Shown here in pieces: positions 32,181 through 40,409 of a stretch of DNA of 64,000 bases. The notes beneath the pieces were generated by a model that ran no database searches, was not told the DNA's origin, and saw only the letters and a list, made by a program, of their open reading frames with translations. The stretch comes from Terriglobia bacterium (GTDB lineage: Bacteria > Acidobacteriota > Terriglobia > Bryobacterales > Bryobacteraceae), in NCBI GenBank assembly GCA_020073305.1, contig JAIQFK010000015.1:1-64000 (forward strand). The letters run 5' to 3'. Position numbers and translations under genes: made by a program. Numbering within the stretch: position 1 is the first letter of the stretch; each line of letters opens with the position of its first letter.

Positions 32181-34553
32181 GTGATGGCAAGCTGGCAAGC
32201 CCATTTCGTGAGTTTCGTGCTGCGGCACACGTTCAAGCGGAGGCTCGCGCGCGCGAAGGACGCCCTAAAGGCGCGCGCCATTCTGAACCTCAATTGGTTC
32301 AAGACTCCCGCGGACGTTCGCATTGCGCAGGAGACGCTCGGAGGGATTCCCGGCGAATGGGTCGAGGGCGAATCGAGGCCAAGCGCCGCGGTGCTGCTCT
32401 ACTTACACGGCGGCGGTTACTTTGCGTGCTCGGCGCGGACGCATCGCGCTTTCACAACCGCCTTCGCCAGGCAGGGATTCAAAGTCTTCGCACCCAATTA
32501 CAGGCTGGCTCCGGAGAATCCTTTCCCGGCGGCCGTGATGGACGCCGTGGCGGCGTATCGCGCGGTTCGCGCAGAAACCGGCGCATCGACGCCGATGGTC
32601 ATCGCCGGCGATTCGGCGGGCGGCGGTCTGGCGCTGGCGACGCTACTCAAGCTGCGTGACGAAGGGGATGCGCTGCCCGTCGCGGCGGCGCTCTTTTCGC
32701 CTCTGACGGACCTTGCCGGCAGAGGGAAATCGCGCGAGACCAACGACAAGCGCTGCGCGATGTTTCACGCGAAAGGCCTGGCGCGCGGGGCGGGGTTCTA
32801 CCTATGTGGCGCAGATCCGCGCGACCCTATGGCATCTCCTCTTTATGCCGACCTGCGAGGTCTGCCGCCCATGCTGATCCATGTTGGCAAGGACGAGACC
32901 CTGCTGGATGATTCGACCGAGTTGGCCGAGCGCGCCCGCGCCGACGGCGTGCCGGTGGAGTTAAAGGTTTGGGATGCCGTCCCGCACGTGTGGCAGTTGT
33001 TTCATTACTTCGTGCCCGAGGGCGGCCAGTCGCTCGCCGAGGCGGCGGCATTTTTGAAAACGATGGCCGCTCCGGCGAACGGGAGCGGCGGGTTGCCGAC
33101 AAACGTCGACGTTCTCATTGTCGGTAGTGGATTTGCGGGACTCTGCATGGCGATCCAACTGCGCCGGGCGGGGATGGATTCGTTCCTGATCCTCGAGCGC
33201 GCAGCGGATATCGGCGGCACGTGGCGGGACAACACCTATCCCGGCTGCGCTTGCGACATTCCGTCACACCTGTACTCTTTCTCGTTCGAGTGCCATGCGG
33301 ATTGGACGCGCATGTACCCGACGCAGCCGGAGATCTGGAATTACCTGAAGCACTGCGTCGAGAAGTACAATCTGGGCCCGTCGATCCGCTTCGGAAGCGA
33401 AGTTCGCGAGGCGGTGTTTGACGAAGGCGCGCATCTCTGGCGCGTCGAAACTCTAGATGGCGCGACTTTCACCGCCCGCTCCGTGGCGCTGGCGATGGGC
33501 CCGCTCAGCCGGCCGGCGTACCCACGGATTCCCGGTCTGGAGCGCTTCCAAGGGCGCGCGTTCCATTCCGCCGAGTGGGATCATTCCTGCGATCTCCGCG
33601 GAAAACGCGTGGCGGTGATCGGAACCGGCGCCAGCGCGATCCAGTTCATCCCGCAGATTGCTCCTGAAGTGGATCAACTTCACGTGTTCCAGCGCACGCC
33701 GCCGTGGATCACGCCCAAGATGGACCGGCCGATCCGCCGCTGGGAGCGTTCTCTGTTCCGGTGTGCACCGGGCTACATGTGGCTGTTCCGGAAACTTCTC
33801 TACTGGCGCCAGGAAGTGCTGGCGGTGGGATTCACCGGAAATCTGAAATTCATGAAGCGCATCGAGCAGTTTGCGCGGAAGCACATCACGAAGAGCATCC
33901 CGGATGCGGCGCTTCGCGAGAAAGTGACGCCGGACCACCTGATCGGCTGCAAGCGAATTCTGATTTCGAACGATTATTACCCGGCGCTGGGCCGCGCGAA
34001 CGTCGAGCTGGTCACCGAAAGCATTACTGAAGTGCGTGAACACAGCATCGTGACGGTGGACGGCAAGGAGCGTGCCGTCGACGCGCTGATTTACGGCACG
34101 GGTTTCCGGGCGACTGACCTGCTGACGCCGGTGCGCATCCTGGGGCGGAACGGCATCGATCTCAACGACGCCTGGCGCGACGGTTTCGAAGCTTATTTCG
34201 GAATCACGATTACGGGATATCCGAACCTGTTCATGCTGGTGGGGCCGAACACCGGGCTCGGGCACAATTCGATCGTGTTCATGATTGAGGCGCAGGTGAA
34301 CTACGTGATGAGTTGCCTCGAACTGCTGCGCAAAAAGGGCGCGGCGGCGATGGATCTGCGGCCGGAAGTGCAGGCCGAATTCAATCGCGGCCTCCAGGAG
34401 CGGATGAAGCGGACCGTGTGGGCGTCGGGGTGCAAGAGCTGGTACCTGGACGCGAACGGGAAGAACACGACGCTGTGGCCGGGATTTTCGTTTAAGTACT
34501 GGATGGAGACGAGGAAAGTGGCGGGGCGGGATTATGCGTTTTGGGCGGAGTGA
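32181..34553 (+). CDS. Fused esterase (HSL family) and Baeyer-Villiger-type flavin monooxygenase
   Basis: A 790-residue two-enzyme protein. Residues about 60-295 are a hormone-sensitive-lipase-family hydrolase: oxyanion HGGGYF at 75-80, nucleophile GDSAGG (Ser 144), acid in GKDETLLDD (Asp 237) and His 268 in VPHVWQLF, so the triad is complete. After a short Gly/Pro linker, residues about 308-790 are a class B flavin monooxygenase: FAD motif VGSGFAG, the Baeyer-Villiger fingerprint FQGRAFHSAEWD, NADPH motif VIGTGASAIQFIP, and YGTGFRATDLL. Numbering is from the ATG at 32184; a GTG at 32181 is also in frame. The monooxygenase would turn ketones to esters and the esterase could hydrolyse them. 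Substrate unknown. Confidence 0.9.
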   Translation: MMASWQAHFVSFVLRHTFKRRLARAKDALKARAILNLNWFKTPADVRIAQETLGGIPGEWVEGESRPSAAVLLYLHGGGYFACSARTHRAFTTAFARQGFKVFAPNYRLAPENPFPAAVMDAVAAYRAVRAETGASTPMVIAGDSAGGGLALATLLKLRDEGDALPVAAALFSPLTDLAGRGKSRETNDKRCAMFHAKGLARGAGFYLCGADPRDPMASPLYADLRGLPPMLIHVGKDETLLDDSTELAERARADGVPVELKVWDAVPHVWQLFHYFVPEGGQSLAEAAAFLKTMAAPANGSGGLPTNVDVLIVGSGFAGLCMAIQLRRAGMDSFLILERAADIGGTWRDNTYPGCACDIPSHLYSFSFECHADWTRMYPTQPEIWNYLKHCVEKYNLGPSIRFGSEVREAVFDEGAHLWRVETLDGATFTARSVALAMGPLSRPAYPRIPGLERFQGRAFHSAEWDHSCDLRGKRVAVIGTGASAIQFIPQIAPEVDQLHVFQRTPPWITPKMDRPIRRWERSLFRCAPGYMWLFRKLLYWRQEVLAVGFTGNLKFMKRIEQFARKHITKSIPDAALREKVTPDHLIGCKRILISNDYYPALGRANVELVTESITEVREHSIVTVDGKERAVDALIYGTGFRATDLLTPVRILGRNGIDLNDAWRDGFEAYFGITITGYPNLFMLVGPNTGLGHNSIVFMIEAQVNYVMSCLELLRKKGAAAMDLRPEVQAEFNRGLQERMKRTVWASGCKSWYLDANGKNTTLWPGFSFKYWMETRKVAGRDYAFWAE

Positions 34554-34625
34554 GGTCAACGGCGGTCGTCGTCCGGATGCGGCACTGGGACACAGCGTGG
34601 CCCTGCAATCGTGTATCATCCTTTT

Positions 34626-34898
34626 GTGATACGCCGGCTCTATGTACATAATTTCCGCTGTCTGACAAACTTCACTTTGCCCGTCTCGAGCCAGTCTTCC
34701 GTTCTGCTAATCGGCAACAACGGGTCCGGCAAGACAACAGTTGGGCTTGCGCTGGAAATTCTGCAGAAGATCGCCGCGGAGGCAAAGGAGTGGCAGGTTC
34801 AGCATGCGCTGCTCAAGCGCCTGAAGGACATCGTACACAAACAGAGGATCACCCACTCGGAGATCGCAAAAAGGGCAGGCACTTCGCGAAGCAGGTGA
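34626..34898 (+). pseudogene. Truncated AAA ATPase 5' end joined to an HTH fragment
   Basis: The frame starts like an OLD/RecF-type AAA ATPase (VIRRLYVHNFRCLTNFTLPV, Walker A IGNNGSGKTT, GLALEILQKIA) and after about 55 residues switches to a sequence typical of an Xre-type helix-turn-helix (LLKRLKDIVHKQRITHSEIA, then KRAGTSRSR), where it stops. Two unrelated N-terminal pieces in one short frame mean a deletion fusion. GTG 34626 stands six bases after a TATCAT box; GTG 34611 is also possible. The tandem gacaaacctagggac repeat follows directly. Confidence 0.6.
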
Positions 34899-34926
34899 CA
34901 AACCTAGGGACGACAAACCTAGGGAC
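34897..34926. repeat. Tandem gacaaacctagggac repeat
   Basis: Two exact 15-bp copies of gacaaacctagggac, followed by ag to give a GGGACAG end. It stands at the broken end of the ATPase/HTH fragment, in the same relation to a truncated gene as the other GGGACAG elements. Confidence 0.85.
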
Positions 34927-35015
34927 AGCGCGAACGTTTTCCAGAAAAATCCGCCTCCTCCTGGACCTCATTAGAACCGACAAACCGTCCAGGCATTCTC
35001 GAGCTTCAGCCCTCT

Positions 35016-36287
35016 CTACCGCCCCACCACTTCCCCGCCCTTCATCACAAACTTCACCCGCTCCAGCTCCGTAATGTCGCTCAGCGGGTCGCCGTCCACC
35101 GCGATGATATCTGCGTACTTCCCCGCGGTGATCGAGCCGAGATTTTCCTGCTGATCGAGTAGCGCCGCCGCCACCGACGTGGCCGACTGGATGGCCTGCA
35201 TGGGCGTCATGCCGTACTTCACCATGTACGCGAATTCCTTGGCCTGATTTTCGGTCCAGGCGAAGCCGCCCGCGTCGGTACCGAAGCTGATGCGCACGCC
35301 CCTCTTGACGGCTTTGGCGAACGCGGCGGCCGCCAGTTCCTTCATCTTGACCCAGATGGGCGCGCCCCCCGCGGCGCGTCCTTCGGCCACGTACACGCCG
35401 ACATAAATCGTCGGGCACCAGTAGACGCCGCGCCGCACCATCAGGTCCATCAGCTCGTCGTCGAGCCCGTCGCCGTGCTCGATCGTATCCACGCCCGCGC
35501 GCAGTGCCTGGTCGATCCCCTCGCGTCCCATGGCGTGCGCCGCCACTTTATGGCCGAGCCGGTGCGTCTCATCGACCAGCGCGCGCGCCTCTTCGTCGGT
35601 GAAGTTCGGGCTGGAGTGCAGCGCGCCGTCTTTCAGGAAATAGTGCAGGTCGGAGTAATACTTGATCCAGTCGGCGCCGTAACTCACCTGTTCGCGCACG
35701 GCGCGCCGGATGTTGTCCGCGCCATCGACTTCCTGCACGCCTTTGGGCACCTTGATCTCCCACGAATAGCCGAGCAGCGGGTAAAAGCCGGTGGGCGCGA
35801 ACGAGCGCGTGGCCACGAACATGCGCGGCCCGGGGATAATGCCGCGGTTGATCGCCGTCTTCACGTCCACGTCGGCGTACATCGCGCCTTCGGTTTCGAG
35901 ATCGCGCATGGCGGTGAAGCCGTGCATCAGTGCCGTGCGCACATTCACGGTGGCGCGGATCGCCCGGTAGGGAATCGATTGCTTCAGCAACTGCTCGTCG
36001 TAGTCGGCCACCGTGATATCGCCGTTCAGCATGACGTGGGTGTGGTTGTCGATCAGTCCCGGGAGCACGGTGGAATGGCTAAGGTCGATCACCTCGGCTC
36101 CCGTGGGAATGGCGAGCCCCGCGCCCACTTCCCGAATGCGCTCGCCCTCAATCAGAATGACGGCGTTCACGCGCGGAGCGGCGTTCACACCATCGATCAG
36201 GCGCCCGCACCGGATCGCGACGCGGCGAGGCGCCGGCTGCGCCACAAGAAAGCCCCAGCTCAAGAAAAACAGAGTCAATGCACGCAT
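35016..36287 (-). CDS. Secreted amidohydrolase
   Basis: A 423-residue amidohydrolase with signal peptide MRALTLFFLSWGFLVAQPAP. Metal ligands: HxH in GLIDNHTHVML, a probable carboxylated or bridging residue region around YGADWIKYYSDL, His in KVAAHAMGREGIDQAL and VDTIEHGDGLDD, and Asp in FGTDAGGFAWTE. The layout is that of the imidazolonepropionase-like/Xaa-Pro dipeptidase group of amidohydrolases, many of which are secreted dipeptidases. Exact substrate cannot be told. Both this gene and its M20 neighbour upstream are exported hydrolases in the same direction (56 bp apart), which suits peptide scavenging. Confidence 0.88.
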   Translation of the reverse strand: MRALTLFFLSWGFLVAQPAPRRVAIRCGRLIDGVNAAPRVNAVILIEGERIREVGAGLAIPTGAEVIDLSHSTVLPGLIDNHTHVMLNGDITVADYDEQLLKQSIPYRAIRATVNVRTALMHGFTAMRDLETEGAMYADVDVKTAINRGIIPGPRMFVATRSFAPTGFYPLLGYSWEIKVPKGVQEVDGADNIRRAVREQVSYGADWIKYYSDLHYFLKDGALHSSPNFTDEEARALVDETHRLGHKVAAHAMGREGIDQALRAGVDTIEHGDGLDDELMDLMVRRGVYWCPTIYVGVYVAEGRAAGGAPIWVKMKELAAAAFAKAVKRGVRISFGTDAGGFAWTENQAKEFAYMVKYGMTPMQAIQSATSVAAALLDQQENLGSITAGKYADIIAVDGDPLSDITELERVKFVMKGGEVVGR

Positions 36288-36342
36288 AGGTTGATGCAGA
36301 TCGTATCACGCAGCGCGCGGAGCCGTCGCTGCCAAGGCCGCT

Positions 36343-37803
36343 CTACAGGCCTGCCAGCAGCGCCGCCAGCAGCTCGATTCCGTCCCACAGATTCGCCAGC
36401 CGCAGATTCTCGTTCGCACTGTGCTGGTTGTTGTCGTGATTCGCGATCGGCACGGTAATGGTGGGCGATCCCAGCGTCTGCGTGATCATATAGAGAGGTA
36501 CGCTGCCGCCCATCGTGGGCAGTTTCACAATCGGGACCCTCACACTCTCCGCAATGCGCAGCACTTCGCGCGAAATGGGCAGGTCCATCCACGTGCGTTC
36601 CGCCGGATAACCGCCGCGGTCCACCACCTTCGCGACCTTGGCGTGAGACATCAGCGTATCCGCATCCGGATCGTGATCCACAATGAAATAACCTTGCTTG
36701 CGGATGTGGGCGACAAGGCGCGCCTGGGCCTTTTCCGGAGTGATGCCCTTGACCAGACGCATGTCGATGGATGCGGTCGCGGTGGACGGGATCACGTTGC
36801 TGGCTTTTTCTCCCGACCGCGCGGCGCTCATGCCGCGAATGTTCAGTGAAGGAACGTTCAGCAGCTCGACGAGGCGCTTGCCGCCTCCCTCGGTGCGTCC
36901 CAGCCAGAGTTCGCGTTTGAGTTCGGAATCGACCTCGGGTGCTTCGGCGATGGCCCGCTTCTCGGTCTCGCTGAGCGGCTCGATGCCGTCGTAGAAATGC
37001 TCGACAAGCACCCGTCCGTCGTCGTCTTTCATGGAAGCCAGCAACCGGGCCAGCATCATCGCCGGGTTCGGCGCCCAGTTGCCGTAGTGACCGCTGTGCA
37101 ACTCTCGCTTCGGCCCATAGACGGTGATTTCGGTTTCCGTGATGCCGCGCGCGCCGAACACAATCTGCTGGCGGCGGCTCTGGTGAACCGGGCCATCGCA
37201 GATCAGCCAGACATCCGCTCGCAGCAAAGCTTTGTTGGCCGCAAGAATCTCCTGAAGATGAGGCGACCCCGCCTCCTCCTCGCCTTCGAACACGAACTTG
37301 ATATTCGAATGCAGCGGGAGTTTGGCGGCATCGAGCGCATCCAGAGCAGTTGCCAGCGCCACGATTGGAGCTTTGTCATCGGATGCCGACCGCGCGTAAA
37401 TTCTTCCGTCGCTAATGACCGGCTGCCACGGCGGCGTGGCCCATTCCTTGGGATCGAGCGGCTGGCCGTCGTAGTGCGCATAGAAAACCACTGTGCGGGC
37501 CGCGCCCGAATGCAGAATCTCTCCGTAAACCACCGGCGGCGCACCCGCGGCCTCCAACAGGCGTGTCTTGACGCCGCGCTTCTCGAGTATCTGCCGGACG
37601 GCCGCCGCATTTTTTCGGATATTCGATGAATCGGAGGCGACGTTGGGTATGGCGAGCAGATCCATGAATTCCTGCAGGATCACCGCCTCATGCGCCTCGC
37701 GCCACTGGCGCGCCGCAACCGCCGCGGGATTCGTGTGAGCGAAGGCGACTGAGAAACAGAAAAGAGCCGCGGGCGCTGTCACTCGATGCATCCACGATGT
37801 CAT
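36343..37803 (-). CDS. Secreted M20-family metallopeptidase
   Basis: A 486-residue enzyme with signal peptide MTSWMHRVTAPAALFCFSVA, AFAH cleavage region. M20 motifs: YAHYDGQPLD (first metal His and Asp), ASDDKAPIVAL (bridging Asp), FEGEEEAGSPHL (catalytic Glu and metal Glu), and a dimerisation lid domain (GMSAARSGEKASNVIPSTAT). The family includes carnosinase-like dipeptidases and aminoacylases. Start ATG 37801-37803 is taken because the signal peptide begins there; the frame extends 59 codons further into the divergent promoter. Likely paired with the amidohydrolase downstream. Confidence 0.9.
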   Translation of the reverse strand: MTSWMHRVTAPAALFCFSVAFAHTNPAAVAARQWREAHEAVILQEFMDLLAIPNVASDSSNIRKNAAAVRQILEKRGVKTRLLEAAGAPPVVYGEILHSGAARTVVFYAHYDGQPLDPKEWATPPWQPVISDGRIYARSASDDKAPIVALATALDALDAAKLPLHSNIKFVFEGEEEAGSPHLQEILAANKALLRADVWLICDGPVHQSRRQQIVFGARGITETEITVYGPKRELHSGHYGNWAPNPAMMLARLLASMKDDDGRVLVEHFYDGIEPLSETEKRAIAEAPEVDSELKRELWLGRTEGGGKRLVELLNVPSLNIRGMSAARSGEKASNVIPSTATASIDMRLVKGITPEKAQARLVAHIRKQGYFIVDHDPDADTLMSHAKVAKVVDRGGYPAERTWMDLPISREVLRIAESVRVPIVKLPTMGGSVPLYMITQTLGSPTITVPIANHDNNQHSANENLRLANLWDGIELLAALLAGL

Positions 37804-37888
37804 GGCATTTCCATCCTCTGCAGTAGACCACAACCGCGGCCGGCACGCTTCCCACGGAGCCTCTCGCCGTGTCACCCTAGGAATGCTC

Positions 37889-38593
37889 ATGCGCCGACTT
37901 CCCGCGATCTTCGCGATTGCCACGCTCCTCGGCGCAACCGACCTGCCGGAAAACTCCCTCGCTGAGCTAACCGCTCGCATGGCGCAGACGGACCGGGAGC
38001 GGCAAAAGAGTCTCGAGCGTTACACCGGTACGCAGCACTACGTTCTGAACAACAAGCGTTTCAAGACACACGCTGAAATGACGGTGCGCATGGCTTACGG
38101 CCCGCGAGGCAAGAAGGAATTCCAGGTGCTTTCCGAGTCGGGATCGGAATGGGTTCGGAAATACGTGTTCCGCAGGCTGATGCGCGCGGAACAGGAGAGC
38201 GCGGGGGGCTCCGGTTACACGGAGACCCGCATCGGTCCCGAAAATTACGATTTCCGGCTGATTCGCATAGAAATCACGGACGGGCGCCGGTTCTACCTGC
38301 TCAACGCGACACCCAAAACAAAAAACAAGTACCTGTTCCGCGGCCGGGTTTGGGTGGACGCCGAGGATGCAGCCGTGGCCCGCGTCGAAGGCAGCCCGGC
38401 GAAGAACCCTTCGCTGTGGACCGCCAGCGTCCACTTCGTTCACCAGTACAGAAAGATTGGCCCCTACTGGCTGGCGGCATCCAACGTCTCACAAACCGAC
38501 GTGCGATTATTTGGTTCGACGGAACTGACGGTTGAGTATTCCGATTATGTGATTAATCAACCGGCGGCAGGCGCGGCTTCTGCTCGCCCCTGA
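37889..38593 (+). CDS. Secreted outer-membrane-lipoprotein-sorting-like protein
   Basis: A 234-residue protein with signal MRRLPAIFAIATLLGATDLP. The mature part (RYTGTQHYVLNNKRFKTHAE, YVFRRLMRAEQES, YLFRGRVWVDAEDAAVARVE, TELTVEYSDYVIN) has the strand pattern of LolA/LolB-type half barrels (MucB/RseB or DUF4292-like). It may carry a lipid or act as an envelope-stress sensor; no partner gene is adjacent. ATG 37889 has TAGGA seven bases upstream; ATG 37883 is an alternative. It is convergent with the next gene with 7 bp between stops. Confidence 0.68.
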   Translation: MRRLPAIFAIATLLGATDLPENSLAELTARMAQTDRERQKSLERYTGTQHYVLNNKRFKTHAEMTVRMAYGPRGKKEFQVLSESGSEWVRKYVFRRLMRAEQESAGGSGYTETRIGPENYDFRLIRIEITDGRRFYLLNATPKTKNKYLFRGRVWVDAEDAAVARVEGSPAKNPSLWTASVHFVHQYRKIGPYWLAASNVSQTDVRLFGSTELTVEYSDYVINQPAAGAASARP

Positions 38594-38600
38594 AGAATCT

Positions 38601-39632
38601 CTATTCCTTTCGCGTGGCCGTCCACTGCCCATCAGCCCGGCCTTCCACCTTCACTCGCCCCTTGGCTGAAGTGCCGTCTATCCACCCGGCCAGACTCGTG
38701 GTCACTTCACCCGGCGCGCCCTGCGGCCAGTCCTTCGGCCAGCTGGCGGTGAAGGTCAGTTCCACGTAGCCGTCGCGCCACGCTCCCGCCACCGGCCGGT
38801 CCTCACCCAAGTCGCCGGACCATGTGCCGGTCAAATTGTTGCCCTCGCGATTCAGTTTCAGCGAACCCTGGAAGCCTCCGGCGTCGGTGCCGAATTTCAC
38901 GTCCCAAACGCCGCCAGCCTCGGCGCCGTTCTTAACCGGCTGCGGCGAAGCATGGGTGATCCGCAATTTGGAAAAGTACGACTCTTCGCCGGCGTAGCCC
39001 CAAAGCGCGACAGCGCCGTGCAGGTCCGCGCCCTTTAGACCATCCACCACGAGGCTCGGCTTCGCCGATCCATTCAGATAGAGCTTGGCGGAGCGGCCCG
39101 CCACCTCGATCTTGACGTGGGTCCAGGCTTCCAGTTGCAGGTCGGCATAAGCCTCGTAAACTGCCGGCCACGCTCTGCGCAGCGCATACCAACCGTGGTC
39201 GGGCTCCGCGCAGTATTGCACCGAGTGGTTCCGCATCGCCTGGTCGTCGGACTGAGAGTTGCCAGGCCGGAGATAGAAAAGCTCGTAGTGAGACCCATCA
39301 GTCCTGGCGCGAAAAGCGATGCCGACAAAACCGGGCATTCTCATACCGGGCGGCGTCGTCACCTTCAATGCGATATCTGCTTCGATGGTTCCATCCTGAA
39401 AGTCCGAATCCGGCAGCAGGGCGAACCCGTCATCAAGCGATTCTTTGGTAAGGCGGACGGCCTTGCGCCCCTCGTATTCCACCGGCTCCAACTTTACGTT
39501 CCGTTCAATCAGCCCCTTGGTTTCTTCCAGCGCGAATGTCTGGACCGCCGGGAGGTCCCGGCCAAAAGCGCTGCAAGGCAGCACCGTGAAAAAAACGAGA
39601 CCCAGGTCAATTCCAAGCGTGCATCGCCACAT
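38601..39632 (-). CDS. Secreted concanavalin-like (DUF1080-type) protein
   Basis: A 343-residue protein, signal peptide MWRCTLGIDLGLVFFTVLPC. Residues about 35-225 have the jelly-roll pattern of 3-keto-disaccharide hydrolase/laminin-G-like domains (FQDGTIEADIALKV, FVGIAFRARTDGSHYELFYL, WTHVKIEVAGRSAKLYLNGS, GAVALWGYAGEESYFSKLRI). The C-terminal 100 residues (FQGSLKLNREGNNLTGTWSG, DRPVAGAWRDGYVELTF) form a separate beta domain of the kind that recurs in acidobacterial secreted proteins. Probably binds or cleaves a glycan. Promoter region shared with nothing nearby. Confidence 0.65.
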   Translation of the reverse strand: MWRCTLGIDLGLVFFTVLPCSAFGRDLPAVQTFALEETKGLIERNVKLEPVEYEGRKAVRLTKESLDDGFALLPDSDFQDGTIEADIALKVTTPPGMRMPGFVGIAFRARTDGSHYELFYLRPGNSQSDDQAMRNHSVQYCAEPDHGWYALRRAWPAVYEAYADLQLEAWTHVKIEVAGRSAKLYLNGSAKPSLVVDGLKGADLHGAVALWGYAGEESYFSKLRITHASPQPVKNGAEAGGVWDVKFGTDAGGFQGSLKLNREGNNLTGTWSGDLGEDRPVAGAWRDGYVELTFTASWPKDWPQGAPGEVTTSLAGWIDGTSAKGRVKVEGRADGQWTATRKE

Positions 39633-39709
39633 ACGTGAATCTCCTTCGATTCCACCACACTAAACTGAGCCGCGCGCAAAGCAAGCGGTATTGGGACACA
39701 ACGGCCCAT

Positions 39710-39769
39710 GTGCGGGGCAGAATCTCCATCACGCTTCCCGAAGACCTGAATGCCGCCAGCATCAACTAA
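39710..39769 (+). pseudogene. Vestigial RHH antitoxin N-terminus
   Basis: A 19-codon frame (GTG 39710 to TAA) reads RISITLPEDLNAASIN, which parallels [15 protein letters not shown] at the start of the neighbouring MazE-like antitoxin. It looks like the surviving first strand and helix of an earlier antitoxin gene at the same place. Very short, so chance cannot be excluded. Confidence 0.35.
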
Positions 39770-39786
39770 CGCGGCGCCGCGCACGG

Positions 39787-39817
39787 CTGACAATTATCCG
39801 TACTGATGCAGTATAAT
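39787..39817 (+). promoter_or_regulatory. Promoter of the MazEF-like pair
   Basis: CTGACA (39787-39792) and a perfect TATAAT (39812-39817) with a 19-bp spacer. The GTG start of the antitoxin lies six bases past the -10 box, so the transcript probably begins at or next to the start codon. Confidence 0.6.
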
Positions 39818-39823
39818 TATCTT

Positions 39824-40045
39824 GTGCGAGTCAAGACATCCATCACACTCCCGGAGGAATTGCTGAAGAGCATCGACCGGACCGATCCCAATCGCTCCGC
39901 GTTCATTGAACGGGCCTCCCGTGCCTATCTGGCGCGCCTCGAGAAGGCGAAGCGCGAAGCCAAAGACATCGAGATCATCAACGCCAACGCCGATCGGCTT
40001 AACGAGGAAGCCATGGACGTGCTCGAATATCAAGGCTTGCCGTGA
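39824..40045 (+). CDS. RHH antitoxin of MazF pair (MazE-like)
   Basis: A 73-residue ribbon-helix-helix protein ([40 protein letters not shown]) with an acidic tail ([17 protein letters not shown]) suited to wrap MazF. The GTG at 39824 is preferred: the RHH strand begins there and the promoter -10 lies just before it. An ATG at 39806 would place the start inside the -10 box. It overlaps mazF by four bases (GTGA). Confidence 0.82.
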   Translation: MRVKTSITLPEELLKSIDRTDPNRSAFIERASRAYLARLEKAKREAKDIEIINANADRLNEEAMDVLEYQGLP

Positions 40046-40377
40046 GGCGCGGTGAGCTTTACCTGGTCAAGAAACCGGGATCGCAGGATCCCAAACGCCA
40101 GCGTGTCTTCGTCGTCGTGAGCCGCGAGGCTCTCGCAAATACGCGCTTCTCTTCCGTTATCTGCGCGCCCGTATATTCCCGGCACGACGGGCTCACCACC
40201 CAGGTGCAGATCGGGATCGAGGAGGGCCTGAAACGTGAATCGAGCATCCATTGCGACGAATTGGTGAGCCTGCCGAAGGCACTGCTGACCCGTTACGTCG
40301 GGCGTCTCGGCGAATCGAAAATAGACCACCTAAATCGCGCTTTGCTGATCGCTCTGGATTTGGACGAAGTGGTTTGA
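40042..40377 (+). CDS. mazF: MazF/PemK-family endoribonuclease toxin
   Basis: A 111-residue Maz[12 protein letters not shown] at the N-terminus carries the catalytic Arg-Gly region, [10 protein letters not shown] the second strand, [20 protein letters not shown] the third, and [14 protein letters not shown] with [11 protein letters not shown] the C-terminal helix. Family members cut single-stranded RNA at short sequences. GTG start overlaps the antitoxin stop by four bases. Confidence 0.88.
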   Translation: MRRGELYLVKKPGSQDPKRQRVFVVVSREALANTRFSSVICAPVYSRHDGLTTQVQIGIEEGLKRESSIHCDELVSLPKALLTRYVGRLGESKIDHLNRALLIALDLDEVV

Positions 40378-40409
40378 GGAAACAAGGAACGTAGTATCCG
40401 TTTCTTGCT

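Noticed and set aside
33453-34649. 398-codon minus-strand open frame
   Set aside because: Antisense of the monooxygenase half of the fusion protein, which carries all cofactor motifs.
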